A DNA stretch of 64,000 nt from Desulfocicer vacuolatum DSM 3385 (GCF_900176365.1 NZ_FWXY01000004.1:62001-126000); one strand, 5' to 3'; shown: positions 43,772 through 52,390, numbered from the stretch's first letter. The notes: generated by a model from the sequence alone, not told the origin. Program-made: numbers and translations.

Positions 43772-45103
43772 CTAATAACCAAAATCCATTACATCTGTTA
43801 AAAGATCTCTTACCTGGCGGTCGATTCGCTTTTTGAATTCATATTCTATTTCTTGGTCAGTAAGGTGCTTGATGCTTTTGTTGAAATACTCAACAAGAAC
43901 TTTTTTCATCATTTTTAGATCATATTTATCAAAATTCGGAACATATTTAGTTCTGTATTTATGATGTTTGATTTGGAAATATGAGCGTACAAACTTTTTG
44001 GGTTGTATTGTTACTCTAAATCTTGTCATTAATATCACTACGTAATGATCTAATTCGTGAAGCAACGATTCATCGTTCATTTCAGAGAAAAAGAATAGCC
44101 AACCTTTGCTCTTGTTTTGAAAGATGCATCCAGTTATTCTAAGATTTAATCTCCACTCTAAAAACTTTTTACTTTTTATTTTTGAGTGTTTGTAACCTGA
44201 AAAAATGGAAACTATGGATTCTTTTAATTTAAGAACAGAATTTGTTCTTGCTGAGGTTAATGGTCCTTTAAACAAGTAACCTAAATAACTGAACTCATCA
44301 CCAATCTTCCCAACCACTGACTTTTCAGGCACTTTTTCAGGGTCATGAATAGTTAATCCTATTTTTTTAAAAAGCAGGATAACCTTTTGCGTGATCGTTT
44401 TAACGTCCCGTTCGTCACACAGGATAAGAATGTCATCAACATATCTAAAATATTTTACCTCACTCAATGCCGATAGTGTTTTGTCAATGTTGATCAGGTA
44501 AATCGCTGCTAAAATATTAGAAATAGATAATCCTTGAGGGATTCCCTCTGAATTCTCTTTATCGTGTTTAAAAGACTTTATAACCGTTGCTGTCTTTATC
44601 GCTTTTTCAATGAATTCTTTTATCTCAGGATTTCGAATTTTCCGGCCCAGTCTTAGTTTCAGTTCTTTATGTTTTATACTGGGATAATATGAGGCGACAT
44701 CAAGCTTTATGAAAGCATTGTACCTACCGCTCATGGTAGCATTTTTTAAATTCTTTATTAAGACTTGCGGAATATCAAAATGAATGGTTCCGTCGTAACG
44801 ATCAATCAGAAAGTTGCATAGTGCCTTTAGCGCAATACGATCTCTAATCGTTGGAATAGATATTTCTCGTGGTACTTTTCCTTTACCCTTACTGATTAGT
44901 TTCAGCTTGTATTTGGTAAACTTGTAGGTCCCATTCAGAGTTTTTCGAGATATAATCTCGATCTGATCATCAAGGATTTTGTTAAACTGCTTTTGATTAA
45001 GGTTATCTATTCCTTGAGCAGGTGAGTATACTATATGCTCGGTATAAATCTTTTTTAGATATATTTCTGATAGGAATTCCTCGAAATCTTGTCGAACAGT
45101 CAT
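43772..45103 (-). CDS. Reverse transcriptase, defence-type (UG/DRT-like)
   Basis: A 443-residue protein. The RT fingers begin near SPAQGIDNLNQKQFN, followed by ISIPTIRDRIALKALCNFLI, motif A AFIKLDVASYYPSI (Asp135), motif B GIPQGLSISNILAAIYL (187-203) and motif C YFRYVDDILILCDE (YVDD at 221-224). Residues after 270 are a basic, helical C-terminus without a maturase or endonuclease domain. No NAxxH or VTG retron signatures were found. It starts one base after the stop of the SLATT-like gene, so the two are coupled. Base composition is clearly AT-rich relative to its surroundings. A role in phage defence is inferred from context. Confidence 0.88.
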   Translation of the reverse strand: MTVRQDFEEFLSEIYLKKIYTEHIVYSPAQGIDNLNQKQFNKILDDQIEIISRKTLNGTYKFTKYKLKLISKGKGKVPREISIPTIRDRIALKALCNFLIDRYDGTIHFDIPQVLIKNLKNATMSGRYNAFIKLDVASYYPSIKHKELKLRLGRKIRNPEIKEFIEKAIKTATVIKSFKHDKENSEGIPQGLSISNILAAIYLINIDKTLSALSEVKYFRYVDDILILCDERDVKTITQKVILLFKKIGLTIHDPEKVPEKSVVGKIGDEFSYLGYLFKGPLTSARTNSVLKLKESIVSIFSGYKHSKIKSKKFLEWRLNLRITGCIFQNKSKGWLFFFSEMNDESLLHELDHYVVILMTRFRVTIQPKKFVRSYFQIKHHKYRTKYVPNFDKYDLKMMKKVLVEYFNKSIKHLTDQEIEYEFKKRIDRQVRDLLTDVMDFGY

Positions 45104-45104
45104 A

Positions 45105-45677
45105 TTACGTGAACTCCAAAAGATACATCACTATTATTGGGAAGAAATAAAAAAGTACCATGCTGAAGATTCGTTTTGAGTTGTAACAAAGACATAAAAA
45201 CCAAATATAAAAGGTCGGTGTTTTTGAGAGCTTATCTCTGTTTTTTTTGGGAGTAGTTAAGTATTCGAGGCAGAGAGCTTGGTGGTAGTCACAATCCAGA
45301 TGGTTTTCGCATAAATTCAAAATCTGTTTGTAATCGTCGTTGATACTTGAGTCTGACTGGCAAGATTTAGAAGTAACTGCTTTTTGGTGCAAAACATTTA
45401 GTTTTTCATAACAATCTTTTATTAAGCCAGCTCTCCTTTTGAAAGTGAAACCATTGATAAGTCCAGAAACACTTAGGACTAATCCTGAAAATATTATCCA
45501 TGCCACTCCTGAATGATCGCTTTGCTTACCAAATTTTAAATAATAAATCGATGCAGCAACAGAAACAAAAGAATACCAGAACAGTATAATATTGGTTTGT
45601 TTTGCATTAAAAAGGAGTCGCTTTTCAGTTTGAATACGCGCTTTTCTTGTCCACCAAATATTGTCTTGTAGAGACAT
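45105..45677 (-). CDS. SLATT-domain-like membrane protein
   Basis: 190 residues from ATG 45677, chosen because GGAGG lies five bases upstream; the frame opens four codons earlier. A basic N-terminus (NIWWTRKARIQTEKRLLFNA) precedes two membrane helices (about residues 25-45 and 56-76). A cytoplasmic helical, cysteine-containing region follows (YEKLNVLHQKAVTSKSCQSD, YKQILNLCENHLDCDYHQAL). A C-terminal helix (FSMVLFYFFPIIVMYLLEFT) ends the chain. This is the SLATT pattern, a predicted pore-forming effector. One SLATT family (SLATT_5) is known to pair with reverse transcriptases, as here. The exact family needs a profile search. Confidence 0.75.
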   Translation of the reverse strand: MSLQDNIWWTRKARIQTEKRLLFNAKQTNIILFWYSFVSVAASIYYLKFGKQSDHSGVAWIIFSGLVLSVSGLINGFTFKRRAGLIKDCYEKLNVLHQKAVTSKSCQSDSSINDDYKQILNLCENHLDCDYHQALCLEYLTTPKKNRDKLSKTPTFYIWFLCLCYNSKRIFSMVLFYFFPIIVMYLLEFT

Positions 45678-45696
45678 ACCAACCTCCAATGAAAAA

Positions 45697-45832
45697 TGTC
45701 CCGAGGTGTCATAGATAGTAAATGAGTAAAGCCCAGTAAAGGGCCAGCATTAATGCTAAGGGGATAAACCCTCCAATATTAGTAACATCCAGCTATGGAC
45801 GGTCAACCGAAAGGTTGGCACACCTCGGGACA
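45697..45832 (-). ncRNA. Structured non-coding RNA upstream of the SLATT-RT operon
   Basis: A 136-base element closed by a perfect 13-bp terminal stem, TGTCCCGAGGTGT at 45697-45709 and ACACCTCGGGACA at 45820-45832. Inside are four short hairpins: GCCC/GGGC, AGCATTAATGCT, TCCA/TGGA and CAACC/GGTTG around GAAA. On the minus strand the outer stem is followed by ATTTTT and then the ribosome site of the SLATT gene, so it could also end or attenuate transcription. The layout recalls retron and DRT RNAs. Strand is inferred from the operon; the GNRA-type GAAA loop would suit the plus strand. Confidence 0.7.
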
Positions 45833-45857
45833 ATTCAGAATAATCCGAGCCTCTACT

Positions 45858-45886
45858 CTCATATAGAAAGGAAGTTTCTAAAGCAA
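45858..45886 (-). promoter_or_regulatory. Putative promoter of the ncRNA-SLATT-RT unit
   Basis: On the minus strand TTGCTT (45881-45886) and TATATG or TATGAG (45858-45865) with 15-17 bases between, about 30 bases before the ncRNA terminal stem. The match to consensus is moderate. Confidence 0.4.
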
Positions 45887-46716
45887 GAAATATTTTAAAT
45901 AAAAATAATATGGGGAATTTATGTTAACTTCGATGGGGATTTATCCTCACACAGATTTGTTTTGTATAAAACACGAGCATAAGATAGAATATTTGTTAAC
46001 GCATCTTACGATATGCGGTCAATGCTCATGCTGCCTGGTTTCATTTGTAGATCTCTCCATCTTAGATTTTGAGCTACAGAATATTCTTTTTCTGCTTAAT
46101 CTATTTATATGAAACTCCGCCCAAAGGTCTGGAATCATGAGATTTTCAATTTTCGTTGTGGCTGGTGGTTACAGCCATGTATGTTATTGGAAACTTCCCT
46201 GTTTATCCAGAAAACTATACCTTCAACGATATTTTCTATTTTCCTGACGGTTCAAATATGCATTATTTGGTTCGCAAAAAAAATCGATATCAAATGGCCG
46301 ATGCCATTTTAAAGTGCTGCAAAAATATGAGGCCCTCATCGTTATCATTTATCCTTGGTTTCCCCCCCTCTCAGTACCTTACAGTCTATTCCTGTGGCCT
46401 GAATAGTGCCTGCAATGCGATTTGATTGCATCGTATCACTTTGAATAGATTCTCGGCCTGGTCTGGTTGATTCTCAATAGCTTGGTGGTATGTTGAGATA
46501 GGATTGTATCGGACATAATCAGTATCCAGGGAGCATGTCTGCTATTATTCAAAGGAAGTGTTAAATAGGGTTTACCCATATTAGACATCAAAACAGTGTA
46601 TATTTAGGGTGGTGAAATAGGTTGTTGACACTGATTCTAAAATGGTTTAGACCCTATCTTGCACTTTGGCCGTGACACCACCTGACTTGAACTTGAACCG
46701 GAAAGGAAACATCACC
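45887..46716. other. Gap before the serine recombinase, with a repeat C copy
   Basis: About 830 bases. Repeat C lies inverted at 46107-46184 (GTGGCTGGTGGTTACAGCCA). A plus-strand frame from the repeat to 46425 contains a protein-like stretch (GNFPVYPENYTFNDIFYFPD) but begins inside the repeat without a ribosome site; I regard it as a possible gene remnant. The rest shows no gene. Confidence 0.45.
46107..46184. repeat. Repeat C, inverted copy inside island 2
   Basis: Carries AAACTCCGCCCAAAGGTCTG, GAATCATGAGATTTTCAATT and GTGGCTGGTGGTTACAGCCA, the reverse complement of 14196-14272. It is the only one of the three core repeat types found inside the islands. Confidence 0.8.
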
Positions 46717-47283
46717 ATGAAAATCTACGGATACTGCAGAGTCTCGACATTGGATCAGAACCCTACCATGCAACAGGATGGAATTCTTAACCGATACCCG
46801 GATGCTAAGATTCTCACCGAAAAGAAATCTGGCACCACCACAAAAGGCCGGGAGAAACTGGACACTATCCTGAACATAATCGACCAGGGAGAGAAACTGG
46901 TGGTTTGGAAACTGGATAGGCTTGCCAGGAACATGATGGACCTGCTCAAGATCGTGGAGTTGCTAAAGGATCGGGGAGCATCCCTGGAGATCCTGGACCA
47001 GGCCATTGACACCAGCACTGCATCCGGTACAGCCTTCCTGCAGATGCTTGGAGTATTTGCTGAGTTTGAAACAAATCTTCGGCGTGAACGGCAGATGGCA
47101 GGTATCCAAAAAGCAAAGGCCAAGGGTGTCTATACAGGTCGTAAGCCGTCCTTGACATCGGATCAGTGCCGGGAGATCCTCCAGAAAAGAAATCAAGGTA
47201 TGAACCCTACACAGCTTGCCCGTGAATATGCGGTGAGCCGGGCCACTATTTATAATGTCCTGAAAAAAGAGGTGACTACATAG
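46717..47283 (+). CDS. Serine recombinase (resolvase/invertase type)
   Basis: 188 residues from ATG 46717. The catalytic domain begins MKIYGYCRVSTLDQNPTMQQ with the nucleophile Ser in CRVST. It continues with KSGTTTKGREKLDTILNIID, VVWKLDRLARNMMDLLKIVE and ASGTAFLQMLGVFAEFE, and ends in a C-terminal HTH (GMNPTQLAREYAVSRATIYN). This is a small resolvase/invertase, not a large serine integrase. It could resolve multimers of an excised island 2 or invert DNA. GGAAAGGAAA precedes the start. Confidence 0.94.
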   Translation: MKIYGYCRVSTLDQNPTMQQDGILNRYPDAKILTEKKSGTTTKGREKLDTILNIIDQGEKLVVWKLDRLARNMMDLLKIVELLKDRGASLEILDQAIDTSTASGTAFLQMLGVFAEFETNLRRERQMAGIQKAKAKGVYTGRKPSLTSDQCREILQKRNQGMNPTQLAREYAVSRATIYNVLKKEVTT

Positions 47284-47929
47284 CCAAGTAAACTCAAGGG
47301 ATTTTTGTAGCATTAAGTCGACCATATAGGAGGATAGAACGATTTTCCATAAATGGCGCTTTTACTTGCCTACCGGTGATGGATACCCCAGGAACTGGGA
47401 AAGTATGCAAGGAGCGTTGCCATTTTGATGGTGTCAACCCCAGAAGGTTACAAAATGGCCAAAACATGAACCTCCAACCTATTGTAATTCCATGCCAATA
47501 TGGTCGAACATATAGAAGGAAAAAATGGCTTTATTTTGTTCACCAACCAGCTTGCTCACTAAAGAGCAAAAGGCCTGAAATCATTGAAAACAATTCAGTC
47601 GACCATATAGAAGAGAAAAACGTCCTGATATAATGAGCAAATCACAACTACTCACTATGAAGGAAAATACAGTCCGGTTTCTCCGTGATTTATTGTGACG
47701 GTCTTGTCATGCCCTCTTCTCGTGGTGGTGGAGACTGGCTGTAGGTTCCCGACCGGGATCTGCAGTTGGTCACCATCTCCTTTTCTACACCTTATCCTCA
47801 CCCAGTAATCAACCTGAATTCAAACCTGCCTGTGTCTTTTTGCTTATACTCTTTTTCCAGTCCTTATCAGAGGGGAGGAGGAGCCGAGACAACCATTCAA
47901 GCAACCCTACAAACCATTGGAGGACCACT
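47284..47929. other. Gap with three copies of a GTCGACCATATAGRAG motif
   Basis: About 650 bases with no recognised gene. The motif GTCGACCATATAGGAGGATA occurs near 47318, as GGTCGAACATATAGAAGGAA near 47503 and as GTCGACCATATAGAAGAGAA near 47598, all in the same direction and next to the serine recombinase gene. They could be recombinase binding sites or iteron-like replication sites. Confidence 0.5.
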
Positions 47930-48340
47930 ATGTTTAACCACCTAAACAACCGGGCCAAGACCATCAGGCCCCTGAACGGCATCTACCAGTGCAATACCCG
48001 CATTGACCACCAGACCCATGAACGCCTGAAGTACCTTAAAGCCTACTATGACAAATCGACAGGTTTATCCACAAACACCGGTGTGGTCGTGCGCCGGGCC
48101 ATTGAACTTCTCATTGACCATATTGACAGTCAGATTTTAAAGGAGCGATCCGGTGCTATAACAAACCGGCAGGAACTCGCAAGCCTTGACCGGTGCGCCA
48201 AAGGATCTGAAGGCCAGCGTAGAAATCAATATCACGACCCTGGGGCTATGAAGGTGTTTCCTACATTCCGGGAACTTCAGAAGGTCGGGAAGAAACCCTA
48301 TGAGGCCTCTGATTATGAGGGGAAATCCATTAACCGGTAA
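47930..48340 (+). CDS. Small DNA-binding-like protein of island 2
   Basis: 136 residues from ATG 47930, preceded by TTGGAGGACCACT with a clear ribosome site. A short ribbon-helix-helix-like or coiled segment is suggested by YQCNTRIDHQTHERLKYLKA and GVVVRRAIELLIDHIDSQIL. The C-terminal part is charged and not conserved-looking. Size and location before a replication-like ATPase gene suggest a copy-control, mobilisation or partition accessory; this is inference. Confidence 0.6.
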   Translation: MFNHLNNRAKTIRPLNGIYQCNTRIDHQTHERLKYLKAYYDKSTGLSTNTGVVVRRAIELLIDHIDSQILKERSGAITNRQELASLDRCAKGSEGQRRNQYHDPGAMKVFPTFRELQKVGKKPYEASDYEGKSINR

Positions 48341-48498
48341 CCATGAGGAGAAGGAAGGGGGGGACACACCTTTATATTAACGAGGACAAGCTATTATGAT
48401 GACCTGCTGCACGTTGCGGCTACTTTTCTGCTGGCATGGATGATGTGGATTAACTGACCGGCACGACATTTTACTTTTATATTTAGACTTAACCACAA

Positions 48499-48538
48499 AC
48501 CGAAGGCCCTGGGGGAGAACTCCTGGGGCCTTTGCTAT
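48499..48538 (+). terminator. Rho-independent terminator
   Basis: AAGGCCCTGGGGGAGAACTC then CTGGGGCCTTTGCTATTTT forms a stem of GGCCC and GGAG against CTCC and GGGCC with a T-rich tail. It lies between the 136-residue gene and the ATPase gene. Confidence 0.6.
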
Positions 48539-48559
48539 TTTATGGGAGAGAAAGAAGAC

Positions 48560-49876
48560 ATGCTCATTAAAGTTATTGATGCTGTAATGGGAACGGGTAA
48601 ATCAACCTGGGCCATTCAGCAGCTTAAAGCAACAGGACAAAGAACCATTGTGGTGTTGCCGTACCGGGCAGAAATCAAACGGTATGCCGATGCTCTTCTG
48701 GAGGATACACCGGAATTGAATGTCACGGCCCTATATGATGACATTGAAGGTCAGAACAAGCAGGAACGGTTTGAAGATGCCCTGCAAGATGCCCATGTAA
48801 TCATCACCACCCATACATTGCTAAAAGATTTTCTCAAACTCCATTTATTTCAGTTGATTGAGGAGGGACATTGGCACCTTCTGATGGATGAAGCCATTGC
48901 CACGTTTGAACCGATCAAGAGTTTGTCCAAGACAATGCTGGATGGATGGTTGGTCAACGGTATTGTGGAAATCAGGCAGCTCAATGAAAGGCTTAGAAAG
49001 ATTGAGCCCGTATCCGGTGTCACGGAGATGTATACCAGGGCTGATAACTTCATGACCACTCCGGTTGAAAAGTACCTACTAAAAGGGCTGATGGTCAATG
49101 ACATGCTGGCAGTAAAAGATCAAAGCGCCAAAGGGTTCTTTACATTCTCATTGTCCGAGAGTCGGTTGAAGTCTTTTAAATCCATGACAGTTCTGACCTA
49201 TATGTTCCTGGGCAGTGATCTGGATTACTGGTGTCGGATGAAAGGCATCGGAGTGGCTCACCTGGAATTGACCAGGGATGCCGAGGACTTGTTTCATCTT
49301 GCTTCTCATTCCGGTCAGTACAGTGGTGCCATGTTCAAAAGTTTCATTGAAATACTGGATGTGAAGAGTTCTTTTGGGAATGAGCGGGGCCAGCTTTCCG
49401 CAACTTCATCCAGGGCATTGAAGAAAAAGTCTAAACGGAACATCACCATGATAAATGAGGTCCAGAAAGATCTTAAACGGCACTTCAGAAACCGAAAGAA
49501 AAACCAGGTCATTGAGCCCGAGGATTTTATGTATGCTTCCCTCAGTGACATCAGGGGCATCTGGAGCGGTAAAGACCTGCCGACAAAGTTCATCGGGGAA
49601 TCCACATGGGTGCCGTACAACAAGCGGGGGGTCAATGGGTATGCCCACAAGCATAACTTGGCGTTCCTGTACAATGTCTTTCAGCATCTTGCAGTCAAAC
49701 AAACGGTTAACTCTGTGATCAGTGAAGATAGCTGTTATTCTGAGGATACCCTTGCTTTGAGTACATTGCTGCAGTGGATCTGGCGGTCTGCGATCAGAAA
49801 GGGAGAAAAGGTCCGGGTCTATATTCCGTCCAAGCGGATGAGAGATTTGCTGATAAACTGGCTCGGCTGGTCCTGA
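48560..49876 (+). CDS. Helicase-like ATPase, probable replication protein of island 2
   Basis: 438 residues from ATG 48560, which has GGGAGAGAAAG just upstream (a second ATG at 48542 is in frame). Walker A is DAVMGTGKSTWAIQQL, motif Ia IVVLPYRAEIKRYADAL, the DEAD-like box HLLMDEAIATFEPIKSL and later NVFQHLAVKQTVNSVIS. The pattern resembles origin-binding or DEAD-type helicases of phages and plasmids, but the helicase C-terminal lobe is incomplete: the protein ends at PSKRMRDLLINWLGWS. It may be truncated by a frameshift near 49870. Confidence 0.7.
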   Translation: MLIKVIDAVMGTGKSTWAIQQLKATGQRTIVVLPYRAEIKRYADALLEDTPELNVTALYDDIEGQNKQERFEDALQDAHVIITTHTLLKDFLKLHLFQLIEEGHWHLLMDEAIATFEPIKSLSKTMLDGWLVNGIVEIRQLNERLRKIEPVSGVTEMYTRADNFMTTPVEKYLLKGLMVNDMLAVKDQSAKGFFTFSLSESRLKSFKSMTVLTYMFLGSDLDYWCRMKGIGVAHLELTRDAEDLFHLASHSGQYSGAMFKSFIEILDVKSSFGNERGQLSATSSRALKKKSKRNITMINEVQKDLKRHFRNRKKNQVIEPEDFMYASLSDIRGIWSGKDLPTKFIGESTWVPYNKRGVNGYAHKHNLAFLYNVFQHLAVKQTVNSVISEDSCYSEDTLALSTLLQWIWRSAIRKGEKVRVYIPSKRMRDLLINWLGWS

Positions 49877-50710
49877 GAGGTGCGCTGGCATCACTTACCC
49901 ATATGGTGGTGTTACCTGCCATTATCCTTCGGCTTGAGACTATGATTTTACGACCCTTGAAAAAAGGTACGTTTCTATTTGCGTACCGGGGGCTCAAGAG
50001 CCCTGTTAATAGGGCTTTTCAGAACACAGTCCTTAAAGGTAAGAAGAAACTGAAAGAGATACCAGATATTTAAGTATGGTCAGAAATGGTAAGATCAGAA
50101 GATTAAATCTGAGATATGCTTTCAGTGAAGTTAAGTTTAATTCAGGCATAAATAATCAGAGATGTGTATTCAGCGTAGCTGACCCGATCGGAGCATGGAA
50201 CGTAGTTCCGTGTGGAGGAGGGATAATGAATTAAGATCTTTTAACACCAGAGTAACAAAGACTGAAAGTCAGCTTACAGCCCAGGCTTAAAGCCAGACAC
50301 ACCCCCCAATAGAATAATTCATAATCCTGCCAAACATGAGAATTTCTATTGATTTTTGTGTGACATCTTTAAAGATGCTTGATTTGGGATATCCCTTCGG
50401 TCATCATCGTCTGCAGTTCACTTTACCAAGGCTTTAGGTCCCTGTGGTCCCTCTCTCAGGATAGCAATGTTCACAGGGATTTCAAAGTTTCTGGAAGGAT
50501 ATGGATTTGATGATTAGCCATACATCTAATAAGGTGAAATGGTTCGGACCATGCGGAATATTGCCATCACTTTGGCGGTAGCCGGAGGGGGTGCTCAGTT
50601 TTGAGCAGACCCCGTCAGAGGCTACTGAACCGTGGAGAAGGGGTATCCTCAGTTTTGAGGACACCTCTATGTATGTGATTAATAATTCTCAGTTTACGTT
50701 TGAGCTTCGG
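49877..50710. other. Gap between ATPase and integrase genes, with hairpins
   Basis: About 830 bases. Two hairpins share the core CTCAGTTTTGAG: GTGCTCAGTTTTGAGCAG near 50592-50609 and ATCCTCAGTTTTGAGGAC near 50647-50664. They lie just beyond the 3' end of the integrase gene. The left part contains a short open frame continuing the direction of the ATPase gene but without recognisable content. No clear protein gene is visible. Confidence 0.5.
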
Positions 50711-51820
50711 TTAAAAAACTTCATCGGCTACACAAGCCGCTTTCCGTAATGCTCCATTAATGAGGTGGGCATACCTTTGGGTCATGTTGATATCTGAATG
50801 CCCCAGGAGTTCTTTGAGGGTGTAAATATCAACTTTTCCGGAACTTGCAAGATAACTGGCGTAGGTATGTCTGAGATCGTGGAACCGGATATTTACTCCG
50901 GCTTTAGCTCTAATCCGCTTCCATATGGAATGGAAACCATTGGGGCTATAAGCCTTCCCTTTTCGTGATGAAAACACCGCATCGTTTTTGTTTAATTCCC
51001 TGGCAGTCAGAAGGATTTCATAAGCTTTGTTATTTATGGGAAGTGTCTGGCTTTTACCATTTTTGGTAGTCGAACCATGAAAAGTCATGAGGCGGTTCTC
51101 AAAGTCAATATCATTCCATTTGAGTGACAATACTTCCCCCCGGCGCTTACCTGTATACAATGCGAATTTTACTACCATGGCACCCCTCTGGTTTTCCCAG
51201 GAATCAAGAACCGATAAAAGTTTTTCCAGATCTTTTTTTGACAGTGTTTTGTTAATACGATTATCAAATTTAGGTGGCTTCACTTTAAGACAGGGGTTTT
51301 GACCATGGTAAAGATCTCTGCGGATCGCCCAGTTGAAAACACGTTTCATGAGGATGAGGACGTGCTTAACTGTCTGTGGTGCGTAGGGCTTTTTTTGTCT
51401 GTTATTGGTGCTATTCATTGCTTCAAGGACAGCCTCAATATCTCTTGCCGTTATTTTATCCATTGTCATGGCCTTGAGGTGTGATTTAACATGATGTGTC
51501 CAGCGCCCCTGATCTTCTGTCCAAGATTTTTTGTTGGCTTTTGCCCAGGTCAAATACTGGCTCCAGATGTCAGATAGGTTTGGGGACTTCTGGATATTGA
51601 ACATCCCATTTTCAACAGATTCTGTTTTTAACTTTGCCTCCAGCTTTTTGGCAAGGTTTAGAGAATTTACAACCTTGGATTTTCTTTTGCCGTTGGCTAA
51701 CTTCACAGCAACTCGATATTTTCGACCGTTGGGTGTGAATTTGAAACTACATTTCTTGCACTCCTTGCTTCCGATTTTCGCTCCAGACTTGCATTTGGGA
51801 CAGTGTAAGGTGATGGTCAT
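50711..51820 (-). CDS. Tyrosine integrase of island 2
   Basis: 369 residues from ATG 51820; the longer frame upstream runs through the tRNA and is not coding. An N-terminal zinc ribbon (CPKCKSGAKIGSKECKKC) precedes an arm-binding region and a SAM-like core-binding domain (about residues 85-170). The catalytic domain follows, with Arg in LYTGKRRGEVLSLKWND, His-x-x-Arg in RFHDLRHTYASYLASSG, His in LGHSDIN and Tyr in MTQRYAHL. All active residues are present, so it could be functional. It lies 140 bases from the tRNA-Glu gene, its probable target. Confidence 0.95.
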   Translation of the reverse strand: MTITLHCPKCKSGAKIGSKECKKCSFKFTPNGRKYRVAVKLANGKRKSKVVNSLNLAKKLEAKLKTESVENGMFNIQKSPNLSDIWSQYLTWAKANKKSWTEDQGRWTHHVKSHLKAMTMDKITARDIEAVLEAMNSTNNRQKKPYAPQTVKHVLILMKRVFNWAIRRDLYHGQNPCLKVKPPKFDNRINKTLSKKDLEKLLSVLDSWENQRGAMVVKFALYTGKRRGEVLSLKWNDIDFENRLMTFHGSTTKNGKSQTLPINNKAYEILLTARELNKNDAVFSSRKGKAYSPNGFHSIWKRIRAKAGVNIRFHDLRHTYASYLASSGKVDIYTLKELLGHSDINMTQRYAHLINGALRKAACVADEVF

Positions 51821-51904
51821 AAGATACCCTTTCTTTGGTTTGGGTATCCTGAAAGGTGTGTAAATAGTGTGTAAACAGGACGTTTTGGGGTGGGTTAAAA
51901 ATAC

Positions 51905-51936
51905 AAAAGGGCTATGCTCTTGATAAGCATAACCCC
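51905..51936 (-). terminator. Terminator downstream of tRNA-Glu
   Basis: On the minus strand GGGGTTATGCTTATCAAGAG then CATAGCCC forms a ten-pair stem followed by TTTTGTATTTTT. It ends tRNA transcription and differs from the terminators at 41.6 and 23.06 kb, showing it belongs to island 2. Confidence 0.7.
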
Positions 51937-51957
51937 TTATAATTTCATAGTTTTGTT

Positions 51958-52032
51958 TGGTGACCCCACGGGGAATCGAACCCCGGCTTCCGGCGTGAGA
52001 GGCCAGCGTCCTAACCGCTAGACGATGGGGCC
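51958..52032 (-). tRNA. tRNA-Glu (anticodon CUC)
   Basis: On the minus strand 75 bases from GGCCCCATCGTCTAGCGGTT to the encoded CCA. The acceptor arm GGCCCCA pairs with TGGGGTC, the D arm contains TAGCGGTTAGGA, the anticodon loop CTCTCAC gives CUC for Glu, and the T arm is GGGGTTCGATTCCCC. The discriminator is A. The 3' half serves as the attachment site of two islands. Confidence 0.96.
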
Positions 52033-52390
52033 ACAAAACCACTACTTTATATAGATAGATGGTGGTGTTGTCAATAAAAAATTGGAATGTTTTTTAAATC
52101 AATGCTGTTTCAGTGGTGCTCCCGGGTTAAATATTGAAGAATATAGAGTCCTTCTAAGTCATTAAGTTCTTCAGCTTGACACTTCACAATGTGTTCCTTT
52201 GAAATTGAACATATTCCATGTGGTCTGAGAAATGAGAACTTTGGACTTATGAGTAGACTCCAATTTACATCAAAGGGGCTTTTGCGTTGACAGAGCTTCA
52301 AGGTGTGATAATATTTTTATTAAAGCTTGTCCAAATAGTCATCCCGCAGTTTTTATCCGGGATCAACCCATTTTAAAATGGAGGAACAAC
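52033..52390. other. Gap upstream of tRNA-Glu
   Basis: About 357 bases with the tRNA promoter at its left end. A 63-codon minus-strand frame (52110-52301) contains FLRPHGICSISKEHIVKCQA but has no ribosome site; it may be a real small gene or not. Nothing else is seen. Confidence 0.4.

Noticed and set aside
43772-45832. Canonical retron
   Set aside because: The RNA element and RT fit the layout, but the RT has YVDD without NAxxH and VTG retron motifs, and no priming guanosine could be placed with confidence.
49774-50073. 99-codon plus-strand frame after the ATPase gene
   Set aside because: Overlaps the ATPase gene in another frame; it might be a frameshifted continuation but shows no helicase motif, so it is not called.
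51821-52042. N-terminal extension of the island 2 integrase
   Set aside because: This part of the frame reads through the tRNA-Glu gene antisense; the real start is ATG 51820.
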